The notes beneath the pieces were generated by a model. It was not told the origin of the DNA. It saw only the letters and a list, made by a program, of their open reading frames with translations, and searched no databases. Positions 1 to 7,110 of a stretch of DNA of 51,322 nt are shown one piece after another. Where the stretch lies: NCBI GenBank assembly GCA_035547155.1, contig DASZVJ010000099.1, positions 1-51,322 on the forward strand, read 5' to 3'. The stretch comes from CAZNMF01 sp035547155 (GTDB lineage: Bacteria; Acidobacteriota; Vicinamibacteria; Vicinamibacterales; SCN-69-37). The stretch's first letter is position 1, and each line of letters begins with the position of its first letter. The position numbers and the translations under genes are program-made.

Positions 1-47
1 GTGCGGCATCGCCGATCGCGGCGTGACGTCGATCGCGCGCGTGCTCG
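1..47. repeat. 47-bp inverted copy of an internal lipB segment
   Basis: Bases 1-47 are the exact reverse complement of 268-314, which lies inside lipB and encodes the catalytic CGIADRGVTS stretch. Identity stops abruptly at base 48, and the repeat may continue left of the window. A perfect inverted copy starting exactly at the window edge suggests a snap-back or assembly-graph artefact at a contig end; a real partial duplication is the alternative. Bases 48-196 hold nothing I can recognise. Confidence 0.85.
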
Positions 48-196
48 CTCCGGTCACGGCCAGTGGGATGGTCGAGGAGGATGCCAAAGGGTCCATGCAC
101 GTCTACCTCGCACATGGACGCACGACTGAGCCGCGCCGTTCGCGGCGAATCGGCGAACGGCGGTCCCGCCACGGTGGACGCCGCCGACAGGCGCGT

Positions 197-847
197 TCAG
201 GCCCCGAACACCTCGTGAACGCCGTCAACGACCGCGTCTTCCACGTCGGCCATCGCCACAGCTCGACCGAGCACGCGCGCGATCGACGTCACGCCGCGAT
301 CGGCGATGCCGCACGGCACGATGAGCTGAAAGTGACGAAGGTCGGTGCTGACGTTGAGCGCGAAGCCGTGCGACGTGATCCAGCGGCTGATGCGGACGCC
401 AATCGCGGCGATCTTCTCTTCGCGGTCGCGCTCACCCACCCACACGCCGCTGAGCCCGGGGACACGCGTGCCCGTGATGCCGAAGCGCGCGATCGCGACG
501 ATCAGTGCTTCTTCGAGATCGCGCACGTATCGGTGCACGTCCTGCCGATCCGGACGCAGATCGAAGATGGGATAGCCGACGAGCTGGCCTGGACCGTGAT
601 ACGTGACGTCGCCGCCGCGTCCCGTGTCGAAGATCTCGATGCCCTCACGCGCGAGCACGTCCGCTGACGCGACGACGTTCGTGCGTGCGCCGCGCGCACG
701 CGCGCCGGTCGTGATCACTGGGGGATGTTCGAGCAGCAGCAGCGTGTCGCCGATCGCGCCCGTTCGCCGCTCGTCGACGAGCTGCTGTTGCAATTCCAGC
801 CCAGCCGTGTAGGCCACGCGTCCGAGGCGGCGTACGTCGATGGTCAC
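197..847 (-). CDS. lipB: Octanoyl-[acyl carrier protein] transferase LipB
   Basis: LipB moves octanoyl groups from acyl carrier protein to lipoyl domains, the first step of protein lipoylation in the cytoplasm. The 216-aa product has the family signature RGGDVTYHGPGQ (residues 77-88), the catalytic lysine region KIAAIGVRI and the catalytic cysteine in VPCGIADRGVTS. I chose the GTG at 847, which overlaps the upstream E2 stop as GTGA; the open frame to 1060 only runs back into E2. Being last in lpd-E2-lipB makes sense, because it supplies the cofactor for the E2 encoded just upstream. Identification is firm. Confidence 0.95.
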   Translation of the reverse strand: MTIDVRRLGRVAYTAGLELQQQLVDERRTGAIGDTLLLLEHPPVITTGARARGARTNVVASADVLAREGIEIFDTGRGGDVTYHGPGQLVGYPIFDLRPDRQDVHRYVRDLEEALIVAIARFGITGTRVPGLSGVWVGERDREEKIAAIGVRISRWITSHGFALNVSTDLRHFQLIVPCGIADRGVTSIARVLGRAVAMADVEDAVVDGVHEVFGA

Positions 848-2112
848 AGCCAGGCGGCGTCGAAGCCCTGCAGGCGATCCTTGAGCGCCTGTAAGAAGCG
901 GCCGCCGTCCGCACCGTCGACGAGGCGATGGTCGTAGCCGAGGGTGAGATAGCACATCGGCCGTACGACGATCTGATCGTCCACGACGACCGCGCGCTTC
1001 TCGATGCTGCCGACCGCGAGAATCGCAACCTGCGGCTGATTGATGATCGGCAGTCCCCACAGCCCGCCGAAGATGCCGGGATTCGTGAGCGTGAACGTAC
1101 CGCCTTCGACATCCTCGACCTTCAGCTGCTTCGTGCGCGCCCGCTGCGCCAGATCCTGAATCGTCCGGCAGAGATCCATCATGTCGCGCGTGTCCGCCTT
1201 GCGGACGACGGGCACGATCAGCCCCTGTTCGAGCGCAACAGCGATGCCGAGGTTGATGTCGTGCTTGTAGACGATTGTGTCGCCGTCGAGCGACGCGTTG
1301 ACGATCGGAAACTGGCGGATCGCGTCGACGACGGCTTTGGCGATGAACGCCGTGTACGTGAGATTCACGCCGGCGGCGTCGTAGCGCGCCTTGTGCTGCT
1401 TGCGCAGCGCGTCGATGCGGCTGCAGTCGACCTCGTACGCCGAGTAGATGTGCGCCGACGTCTTCAGGCTCGTCACCATGTGATCGGCGATCTTCCGCCG
1501 CATCACCGACAGCTTCTCCAGCCGCACGTCGTCGCCAGGCTGATAGACGGGCGCGCGCGCGACCACGGCCGCGCGCGGCTCAGCGCGGCCGGCGAGGAAC
1601 GCGTCGATGTCCTTCTTCGTCACGCGGCCGCCGCTGCCGCTGCCATGGATCTGCCGGATGTCGACGCCATGCGTCCTCGCGATCGCGCGCACAACCGGCG
1701 AAGACAGCGACCGCAGCCGCTCGGCTGGCGCGGAAATCGAGATGCGCGTCGACGACGCGCCGTCCGCACGCGCGACCGGCACTGACGGCGCGGCGGGCGG
1801 AATGACCGGATGCGCAACCGGAATCGGTGCCGCGGACGGCTCCGCGATCGCAGACGTCGTCGTCGACGCCGTCGCACCAGCCACACCGATCACGGCCACG
1901 ACGGTGTGGACAGGAACGGTCTCGCCTTCCTGCACGCGGATCTCGAGCAGCGTGCCCGCGTCCGGCGCCGGAATCTCCGCATCGACCTTGTCAGTCGAGA
2001 TCTCGAACAGCGGCTCGTCCTTGTCGACGGCCTCGCCCACGCGTTTGATCCAGCGGACGATCGTGCCTTCGGCGACGGACTCCCCCATCTGGGGCATCAG
2101 GACGTTGGACAT
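844..2112 (-). CDS. sucB: 2-oxo acid dehydrogenase E2 (dihydrolipoamide acyltransferase), SucB-like
   Basis: This is the core acyltransferase of a 2-oxo acid dehydrogenase complex, 422 aa. Residues 1-75 form a lipoyl domain with the lipoylated lysine in STDKVDAE (K42). A flexible Ala/Pro linker follows, then a peripheral-subunit-binding domain near 138-175 (SPVVRAIARTHGVDIRQI), then the catalytic domain ending with the active-site DHRLVDGADGG. It sits between lpd (E3, upstream) and lipB (overlapping by 4 bases). No E1 gene lies in the window, so substrate (2-oxoglutarate, pyruvate or branched-chain) cannot be fixed. SucB is the closest look; BkdB or AceF-type remain possible. Confidence 0.9.
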   Translation of the reverse strand: MSNVLMPQMGESVAEGTIVRWIKRVGEAVDKDEPLFEISTDKVDAEIPAPDAGTLLEIRVQEGETVPVHTVVAVIGVAGATASTTTSAIAEPSAAPIPVAHPVIPPAAPSVPVARADGASSTRISISAPAERLRSLSSPVVRAIARTHGVDIRQIHGSGSGGRVTKKDIDAFLAGRAEPRAAVVARAPVYQPGDDVRLEKLSVMRRKIADHMVTSLKTSAHIYSAYEVDCSRIDALRKQHKARYDAAGVNLTYTAFIAKAVVDAIRQFPIVNASLDGDTIVYKHDINLGIAVALEQGLIVPVVRKADTRDMMDLCRTIQDLAQRARTKQLKVEDVEGGTFTLTNPGIFGGLWGLPIINQPQVAILAVGSIEKRAVVVDDQIVVRPMCYLTLGYDHRLVDGADGGRFLQALKDRLQGFDAAWL

Positions 2113-2121
2113 GAGATCTCA

Positions 2122-2165
2122 GGTTCTGGGGTTCTCGGTTCCGGGTTCCGGGGTTCTGGGTTCGC
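2122..2165. repeat. Heptamer repeat array (GTTCTGG type) between lpd and E2
   Basis: The 58-base lpd-E2 spacer is largely degenerate 7-base units: GTTCTGG, GTTCTCG, GTTCCGG, GTTCCGG, GTTCTGG, GTTCGCG, with occasional single-base G insertions. It belongs to the same style of repeats found in other spacers here, although the repeated word differs. Confidence 0.75.
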
Positions 2166-2170
2166 GGCGC

Positions 2171-3589
2171 TCAGAGATTGATCGCGCCGCCGTGCAGCGC
2201 GTGTGCCGCTTCGCCGACGGCTTCCGACATCGTCGGATGCGCGTGAATCGTGCGGACCAGATCGTCGACCGTCGCCTCGAGCCGCAGCGCCGCGGCGGCC
2301 TCGGCGACGAGCTCCGTCGCGCGGCCGCCGATGATGTGCACTCCCAGCAATTGATCGTAGCGCGCCTCGCCGACGATCTTCACGAAGCCGTCAGTTTCGC
2401 CCGCGATGCGCGCGCGGCCGAGCGCGCTGAACGGAAACGTGCCGACGCGCACGTCGTACCCGCGCGCCTTGGCCTCGGCTTCGGTCAGGCCGACGCTGCC
2501 GATCTCCGGATCGCAGTACGTGCAGGCCGGCACCTGGTCGTAGTCAATCGGCGGCGCGTCGCGGCCCGCGATGCGCTCGGCGACGCGAACGCCTTCCGCT
2601 GACGACACGTGCGCCAACTGTGGATGCGGACCATTGCCCATCGTGATGACGTCGCCGATCGCCGAGATGCCCGGCACGTTCGTCCGATAGTGCGCGTCGA
2701 CGACGATGAAGCCGCGATCGAGCGCGAGGCCGGCGTCCTCGACGCCAAGTCCGTCGGTCACCGGCGCGCGGCCGACGGCGACGAGCAGCTTGTCCACGAC
2801 GAGCGACTCGGCCTGGCCGGACGCAGACTCCATCACGATCCGCACGGATCCGTTCGTCACCGCCGCACTCGTCACAGTCGTACTCGTTCGCACATGAATG
2901 CCGCGCTTCGTGAACGCGCGCGCGAGCTCCGTCGACACGGCTTCGTCCTCGTTCGGCACCAGACGCGGCGCGAGCTCGATCACCGTGACGTCGCTGCCGA
3001 AGCGGCGGAAGATCGACGCGAACTCCACGCCGACCGCGCCGCTGCCGAGAATCGCGATCGATCGCGGGATCTCCGCGAGATTGATCGCCTCGTCGCTCGT
3101 CAGGATCGACGTGCGATCGATCGTCACGCCGGCAACGCCACGCGGCGCCGATCCCGTCGCGACGACGATTTCGGCCGCGGCGATCGTGCGCGGCGTGTCA
3201 CCGGCGATCTCGACGCGCCCACCGCCCGCAAGACGCGCGGTGCCTTTGATCCAGTCAATCTTGTTCTTCTTGAAGAGGAACTCGACGCCCTTCGTGAGGC
3301 CGCCGACGATCTTCTGTTTGCGCGCGTGGACGCGCGCCATGTCGATCGCCGGCGCCGCGCTCGATCCCAGCGTGATCCCCCACTCGCCCGCGTCCTGCGC
3401 GATCTTCAGCGCGTGCGCGTGCTCGAGCAGCGCCTTCGTCGGAATGCAGCCCCAGTTCAGGCACGTGCCGCCGAGCACGGGCTGACGCTCGACGACGGCC
3501 GTCGACAGGCCGAGTTGCGCCGCACGAATGGCTGCGACGTAGCCGCCGGTGCCGGAGCCAATGACGAGGAGATCGTACCGATCGGCCAT
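2171..3589 (-). CDS. lpdA: Dihydrolipoyl dehydrogenase (E3)
   Basis: This FAD flavoprotein reoxidises dihydrolipoamide on E2 and passes electrons to NAD+. The 472-aa product has the N-terminal dinucleotide fold GSGTGGYVAA, the redox disulfide in GGTCLNWGCIPTK (C43/C48), a central NAD-binding fold near ILGSGAVGVEFAS, the AIGD motif, and a C-terminal dimerisation domain with the catalytic HAHPTMSEAV. Length is normal. It is the first gene of lpd-E2-lipB, separated from E2 by a heptamer repeat. Identification is secure; the complex it serves is inferred from the neighbours. Confidence 0.96.
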   Translation of the reverse strand: MADRYDLLVIGSGTGGYVAAIRAAQLGLSTAVVERQPVLGGTCLNWGCIPTKALLEHAHALKIAQDAGEWGITLGSSAAPAIDMARVHARKQKIVGGLTKGVEFLFKKNKIDWIKGTARLAGGGRVEIAGDTPRTIAAAEIVVATGSAPRGVAGVTIDRTSILTSDEAINLAEIPRSIAILGSGAVGVEFASIFRRFGSDVTVIELAPRLVPNEDEAVSTELARAFTKRGIHVRTSTTVTSAAVTNGSVRIVMESASGQAESLVVDKLLVAVGRAPVTDGLGVEDAGLALDRGFIVVDAHYRTNVPGISAIGDVITMGNGPHPQLAHVSSAEGVRVAERIAGRDAPPIDYDQVPACTYCDPEIGSVGLTEAEAKARGYDVRVGTFPFSALGRARIAGETDGFVKIVGEARYDQLLGVHIIGGRATELVAEAAAALRLEATVDDLVRTIHAHPTMSEAVGEAAHALHGGAINL

Positions 3590-3679
3590 GCAGGCGAGTT
3601 TACTGCGAAGGCACGCCGGGAACAGGCGCTCGCAGACGTGGAGAAGCCGTCATACGAGCGCCGTCCATCGTACGCCCGC

Positions 3680-3710
3680 GCGAGCCGCCGATCGGATCGA
3701 TACGGCTCGC
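3680..3710 (-). terminator. Hairpin downstream of the HU-type gene
   Basis: An 8-bp perfect stem (GCGAGCCG 3680-3687 with CGGCTCGC 3703-3710) encloses a 15-base loop and begins about 15 bases past the HU stop codon. There is no T-run on either side, so factor-independent termination is uncertain; it could simply protect the transcript end. Confidence 0.35.
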
Positions 3711-3725
3711 AGCGGAATTGCGATC

Positions 3726-4025
3726 TTACTTGCGGGGCAGAACGGCGTCCTTGAGCTGTTTCGCGATCCGCGCCTTGACGACGGTCTTGGCGGGAATCTT
3801 GATCGGCTCGCCCGTGGCCGGGTTGCGGCCTTCGCGCGCCTTGCGCTTCTGGACGACGAGCTTGCAGATGCCTGGCAGTACGAATTCACCAGACCGTTTG
3901 AGTTCCTTTTCGGACAGACGGTTGAGCTCGTCGAAGAGATCCCGCACCTGGGTCCTCTTCAGGTCGAACTTGTCCGCAAAGTGCGCGAACAACTCCATCT
4001 TGCCCATGCGTCGGGCGTCGGCCAT
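3726..4025 (-). CDS. HU/IHF-family DNA-binding protein
   Basis: A 99-aa basic nucleoid-associated protein of the HU/IHF fold, which binds and bends DNA as a dimer. The family core is visible: the helical N-terminus (KMELFAHFADKFDLKR), the GEFVLPGICKLVV strand region, the DNA-binding arm GRNPATGEPIKIPAK with the intercalating proline, and the final helix VKARIAKQLKDAV. The N-terminal helices are more divergent than in E. coli HU. The start at 4025 has a GGGAGAAG ribosome site six bases upstream. It is transcribed divergently from queF, with a good promoter at 4123-4152. Confidence 0.9.
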   Translation of the reverse strand: MADARRMGKMELFAHFADKFDLKRTQVRDLFDELNRLSEKELKRSGEFVLPGICKLVVQKRKAREGRNPATGEPIKIPAKTVVKARIAKQLKDAVLPRK

Positions 4026-4122
4026 GCGTTCTTCTCCCTGGCTGCGGCGTGCGTGTCATGAGCGTCGTCGTAACCGCGCGCGCCAAACGGTCGGACGGCA
4101 AAACCTCGTGAAATCGGCTGCC

Positions 4123-4152
4123 ATCGTAGTCTCCGTTTTCAAAAGATGTCAA
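4123..4152 (-). promoter_or_regulatory. Sigma70-like promoter for the HU-type gene
   Basis: Reading the minus strand, TTGACA (4152-4147) is followed after 18 bases by TACGAT (4128-4123). The -35 is a perfect consensus and the -10 matches four of six. This predicts a leader of about 90 bases before the HU start codon. Confidence 0.55.
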
Positions 4153-4167
4153 TAAAAATGGGCGATT

Positions 4168-4173
4168 TACAAT
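4168..4173 (+). promoter_or_regulatory. queF: Possible -10 element of queF
   Basis: TACAAT matches the -10 consensus at five of six bases in an AT-rich stretch. It is only ten bases before the queF ATG, so the transcript would have almost no leader. No convincing -35 is seen and no purine-rich ribosome site precedes the ATG. No preQ1 riboswitch fold was recognised. Confidence 0.35.
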
Positions 4174-4182
4174 GATCGCATC

Positions 4183-4518
4183 ATGTCGATCCTCGAGACG
4201 TTCCCCAATCCGCGGCCCGAGCGCGAGTACGAGATCCAGATCCGCTGCCCGGAGTTCACGTCGGTCTGCCCGAAGACGGGCCAGCCGGACTTCGGCGAGA
4301 TCCAGATTACGTACACGCCTGGCGCAACCTGTATCGAGTTGAAATCATTGAAGTACTACCTGCAGGCGTACCGCAATCAGGGCATCTTCTACGAGGCCGT
4401 GACCAACCGTATCCTCGACGATTTGATCGCCGCCTGCGCACCGAAGCGCATGCGCGTCGTCGGCGCGTTCTCCGCGCGCGGCGGCATCACGACGACGGTC
4501 GTGGCTGAAAAATCCTGA
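4183..4518 (+). CDS. queF: NADPH-dependent 7-cyano-7-deazaguanine reductase (type I QueF)
   Basis: QueF reduces preQ0 to preQ1 in queuosine (tRNA wobble base) synthesis. The 111-aa protein is the short, unimodular type. It carries the covalent-thioimide cysteine in TSVCPKTGQPDF, the NADPH-binding ELKSLKYYL segment and the substrate-contact GIFYEAVTNRI. No other queuosine genes (queC, D, E) are in the window. It is divergent from the HU-type gene and is followed about 110 bases later by the helicase/methylase pair. Identification is very secure. Confidence 0.96.
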   Translation: MSILETFPNPRPEREYEIQIRCPEFTSVCPKTGQPDFGEIQITYTPGATCIELKSLKYYLQAYRNQGIFYEAVTNRILDDLIAACAPKRMRVVGAFSARGGITTTVVAEKS

Positions 4519-4626
4519 ACCTGGCATCCCCCTTGCCGTCTCTGCGCGCAAAGTGGCGCGCAACCGGCTGAAACCGGCTCATGATTGCAATTTCTGCAAT
4601 CTCGCGCGCCTGCGAGGTTGCGGAAA

Positions 4627-7110
4627 ATGCACGCGCGCATCCCGGCGCCAGGCACGCCCATCTGGATTCGTCAGCGACGCTGGACGGTCGAGCGGTCTCG
4701 CCTCGATCGCGGCGTCATCCGGCTCGACGTCGCACACGGCGCGCGGCGTCTGACGTTTCTCTCTCCGTTCGATCGGCCGGCGACGGCCGACAGACCGTCG
4801 CGTCCCATGCGCGTGCGCCGGCAGCGGACCCGCGCGAGACTGGCGTGGGCGCTCGGCGCGTCGCAGGCGTTCGACATGCCCATCGCCGCGAGCGACGCGC
4901 GCGTCGATCTGCTGCCGTATCAGCTCGAGCCGAGTCTGGCGCTGCTCGCGGGCGTGCGGCGCGTGCTCATCGCCGACGAGGTCGGACTCGGCAAGACGAT
5001 ACAGGCCGGCCTCGCCATCGCAGAGCTGCAGCGGCGCCGGCCATCGTGTCGCGCGTGCGTCATCGCACCGGCGACACTGGTCGATCAATGGATCGACGAG
5101 CTCGTCTCACGCTTCGCGCTGACGCCGCGGCGCGTCGATCAGGGCGCGCTCGACGAGGACGCGCGTGCCGCCGCTGTCGGAACATGGTCGCCCTGGATGC
5201 GAGCCGGCATCTTCGTCGCATCTGCCGACTTCCTCAAGCAGCCTCATGTGATCGACGCCATGCCGCTCGTGCCGTGGGATCTCGTCGTCATCGACGAAGC
5301 GCACGGCGTCGCGGGCGACTCGCAGCGCCATGACGCCTGCGACGAGCTGACGCGGCGCGCTCGCCACGTCCTGCTCCTCACCGCGACGCCGCACGCTGGC
5401 GACGCGGACCGATACAACCGGCTGCGAACGCTCGGCTCGCTCGATACCGGCGGCGATGCGATCCAGATCTTTCAACGCACGCGCGCCGGCGTCGGCATGC
5501 ACGCCAGCCGGACGATTCGCTGGAGACGCATCGGTGCCGACGAGCGCGTCGCACGCCTGATCGACGCGCTGATCGCATTCGAGCACGCCGTCGCGCACGC
5601 GGCCGGCCGCGCAGCGTCGTCCGCAGCGCTGCTGCTTCTGACGGTGTTCCGCAAGCGCGCGGGTTCGACGCTTCACGCGCTCGATCGCACGCTCGCGCGA
5701 CGTCTCGAGTGGCTCGATGCGCCCGAACGCGCACACGCGCTCGAGTGGCTCCAGCCTCGACTGCTGTTCGACGATGACGAGATCGAGGAGCGGATGGTGC
5801 TGACGGGCGAGAGCGGGCTGCCGTCCGCGCAGGAGCGCACGTGGCTCCGTCGTCTCCGCGTGCTCGCTGCCGCAGCAATGCCGCACGATCCGAAGATCGC
5901 GCGTATCCGCACGCTGCTGGCGCGGACGCACGAGCCGGCCGTCGTCTTCACGGAGTTCCGCGGCTCAGCGGATGCGCTCGAGCACGCGCTGCGAGGCGTG
6001 CGTTCGCTCTCAGTGCTTCACGGCGGATTGTCGCCGGCCGAGCGTCGCGACGCGCTGCGCCGGTTCGTCGACGGCCGCGCGTCCGTGCTGATTGCCACGG
6101 ATGTCGGCGGACAGGGCCTCAACCTCCAGGCCCGCGCACGCTGGGTGATCAACCTCGAATTGCCGTGGAATCCGGCTCGTCTTGCTCAGCGGATCGGCCG
6201 GGTCGATCGCATCGGACAGACGCGGCGTGTCTACGCGACGATCCTCGTCAGTGCCCGCGTCGAACGTCCGGTCGTGGCGGCGCTCACGAAACGCGCGCAC
6301 CTCGCCCGTGGCGTGATGGGACTCGACACGCTGACCGACGCGATGCCACCGGTCGAGCTGCAGATCGAGCATCCCTTCGTCCCCTCGTCCCTTGGTCCTT
6401 TGGTCCCTTCGTCCGTCCCTTCGTCCCCTGGTCCCGTGGTCCCTTCGTCCCCGGGTCCCTTGGTCCCTTCGTCGTCCGTCCCTTCGTCCCCTGGTCCCCT
6501 GGCCCCGCGGTCCGCGCAGCGCATGCACTGGCAGCGGCGCGCACGCGCGATGGCGCGGGCCCTCGCGCGGCGCCGGGCGTGGGCTCGCCGATGGCGCGGA
6601 CAGCCGCTGCACGGCGCGAGACCGTACGTGTGCGCGTCTGTCGAAAACGGATCGGGCGGAGATGAAGCCCGCCGGCTGCGATTCGAACCGCGCCGGCTCG
6701 CCGTGTTCACCGTGCCGATCGTCACGGCGAATGGCGTCGTGATCGAACGTCACGTCGTGGCACTCGAAATCCACGGCTCGATCTCGCCGTCGCTCGCCAT
6801 CCTGAAAGACGCCGCCATCGCGCGCGCCACGAAACGCCTCGCCCGCATTCGTGGCCACATCGTCGCCGCGACAGCGGCCCATGCCGCGATCGAGCAGGCC
6901 GTGGACGCGCATCTCCGGACGCTGCGCTGCCCAGAGGAGACGCAACTCGAGCTCTTCTCGCGTCGTACGGCGGGCGATCGCGATCGTGTGCGGGCCACGA
7001 GCGACGCGGCTCGACTCGATCTCAATCGTCGTCTCGCCGATCTGCATGCGGAGGCCGTCATCGACGCCGGACGGCCCGCGCTCGAGCTCACGATCGGTTT
7101 CCGGCCATGA
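4627..7110 (+). CDS. SNF2/SWI2-type DEAH helicase (DrmD-like)
   Basis: An 827-aa superfamily 2 ATPase of the SNF2/RapA type, expected to translocate on double-stranded DNA. Motifs in order: Walker A ADEVGLGKT (about 116-124), DEAH box VVIDEAHG (about 221), motif III LLLTATPH (about 250), motif V ATDVGGQGLNLQ and motif VI QRIGRVDRIGQ (521-531). After the core lies a Pro/Ser repeat, residues about 584-628, made of VPSSPGPL-like units, then an Arg-rich C-terminal region without a recognised nuclease motif. I chose ATG 4627 with GAGG upstream; TTG 4585 in frame is the alternative. It overlaps the methylase as ATGA. Helicase-methylase pairing resembles DISARM drmD-drmMI, but no drmA, drmB or drmC is present. 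Confidence 0.88.
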   Translation: MHARIPAPGTPIWIRQRRWTVERSRLDRGVIRLDVAHGARRLTFLSPFDRPATADRPSRPMRVRRQRTRARLAWALGASQAFDMPIAASDARVDLLPYQLEPSLALLAGVRRVLIADEVGLGKTIQAGLAIAELQRRRPSCRACVIAPATLVDQWIDELVSRFALTPRRVDQGALDEDARAAAVGTWSPWMRAGIFVASADFLKQPHVIDAMPLVPWDLVVIDEAHGVAGDSQRHDACDELTRRARHVLLLTATPHAGDADRYNRLRTLGSLDTGGDAIQIFQRTRAGVGMHASRTIRWRRIGADERVARLIDALIAFEHAVAHAAGRAASSAALLLLTVFRKRAGSTLHALDRTLARRLEWLDAPERAHALEWLQPRLLFDDDEIEERMVLTGESGLPSAQERTWLRRLRVLAAAAMPHDPKIARIRTLLARTHEPAVVFTEFRGSADALEHALRGVRSLSVLHGGLSPAERRDALRRFVDGRASVLIATDVGGQGLNLQARARWVINLELPWNPARLAQRIGRVDRIGQTRRVYATILVSARVERPVVAALTKRAHLARGVMGLDTLTDAMPPVELQIEHPFVPSSLGPLVPSSVPSSPGPVVPSSPGPLVPSSSVPSSPGPLAPRSAQRMHWQRRARAMARALARRRAWARRWRGQPLHGARPYVCASVENGSGGDEARRLRFEPRRLAVFTVPIVTANGVVIERHVVALEIHGSISPSLAILKDAAIARATKRLARIRGHIVAATAAHAAIEQAVDAHLRTLRCPEETQLELFSRRTAGDRDRVRATSDAARLDLNRRLADLHAEAVIDAGRPALELTIGFRP
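6376..6512 (+). repeat. In-frame octamer repeat inside the helicase gene
   Basis: About 135 bases of 8-base units (CGTCCCTT, GGTCCCTT, CGTCCCCT and variants) encode repeated Val-Pro-Ser-Ser-(Pro/Leu)-Gly-Pro-(Leu/Val). Three octamers equal eight codons, so the array can expand without breaking the frame. It looks like the intergenic simple repeats of this genome inserted into a tolerant linker after the helicase core. Confidence 0.85.

Noticed and set aside
23..667. 214-aa plus-strand ORF at the left edge
   Set aside because: It runs antisense through lipB after the 47-bp inverted copy and has no recognisable domain.
4581..5333. 250-aa ORF starting at ATG 4581
   Set aside because: It is out of frame with the helicase, Arg-rich and without motifs; the helicase frame carries all catalytic motifs.
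6376..6512. CRISPR-like array
   Set aside because: Units are 8 bases with no spacers; it is a simple repeat within a coding frame.
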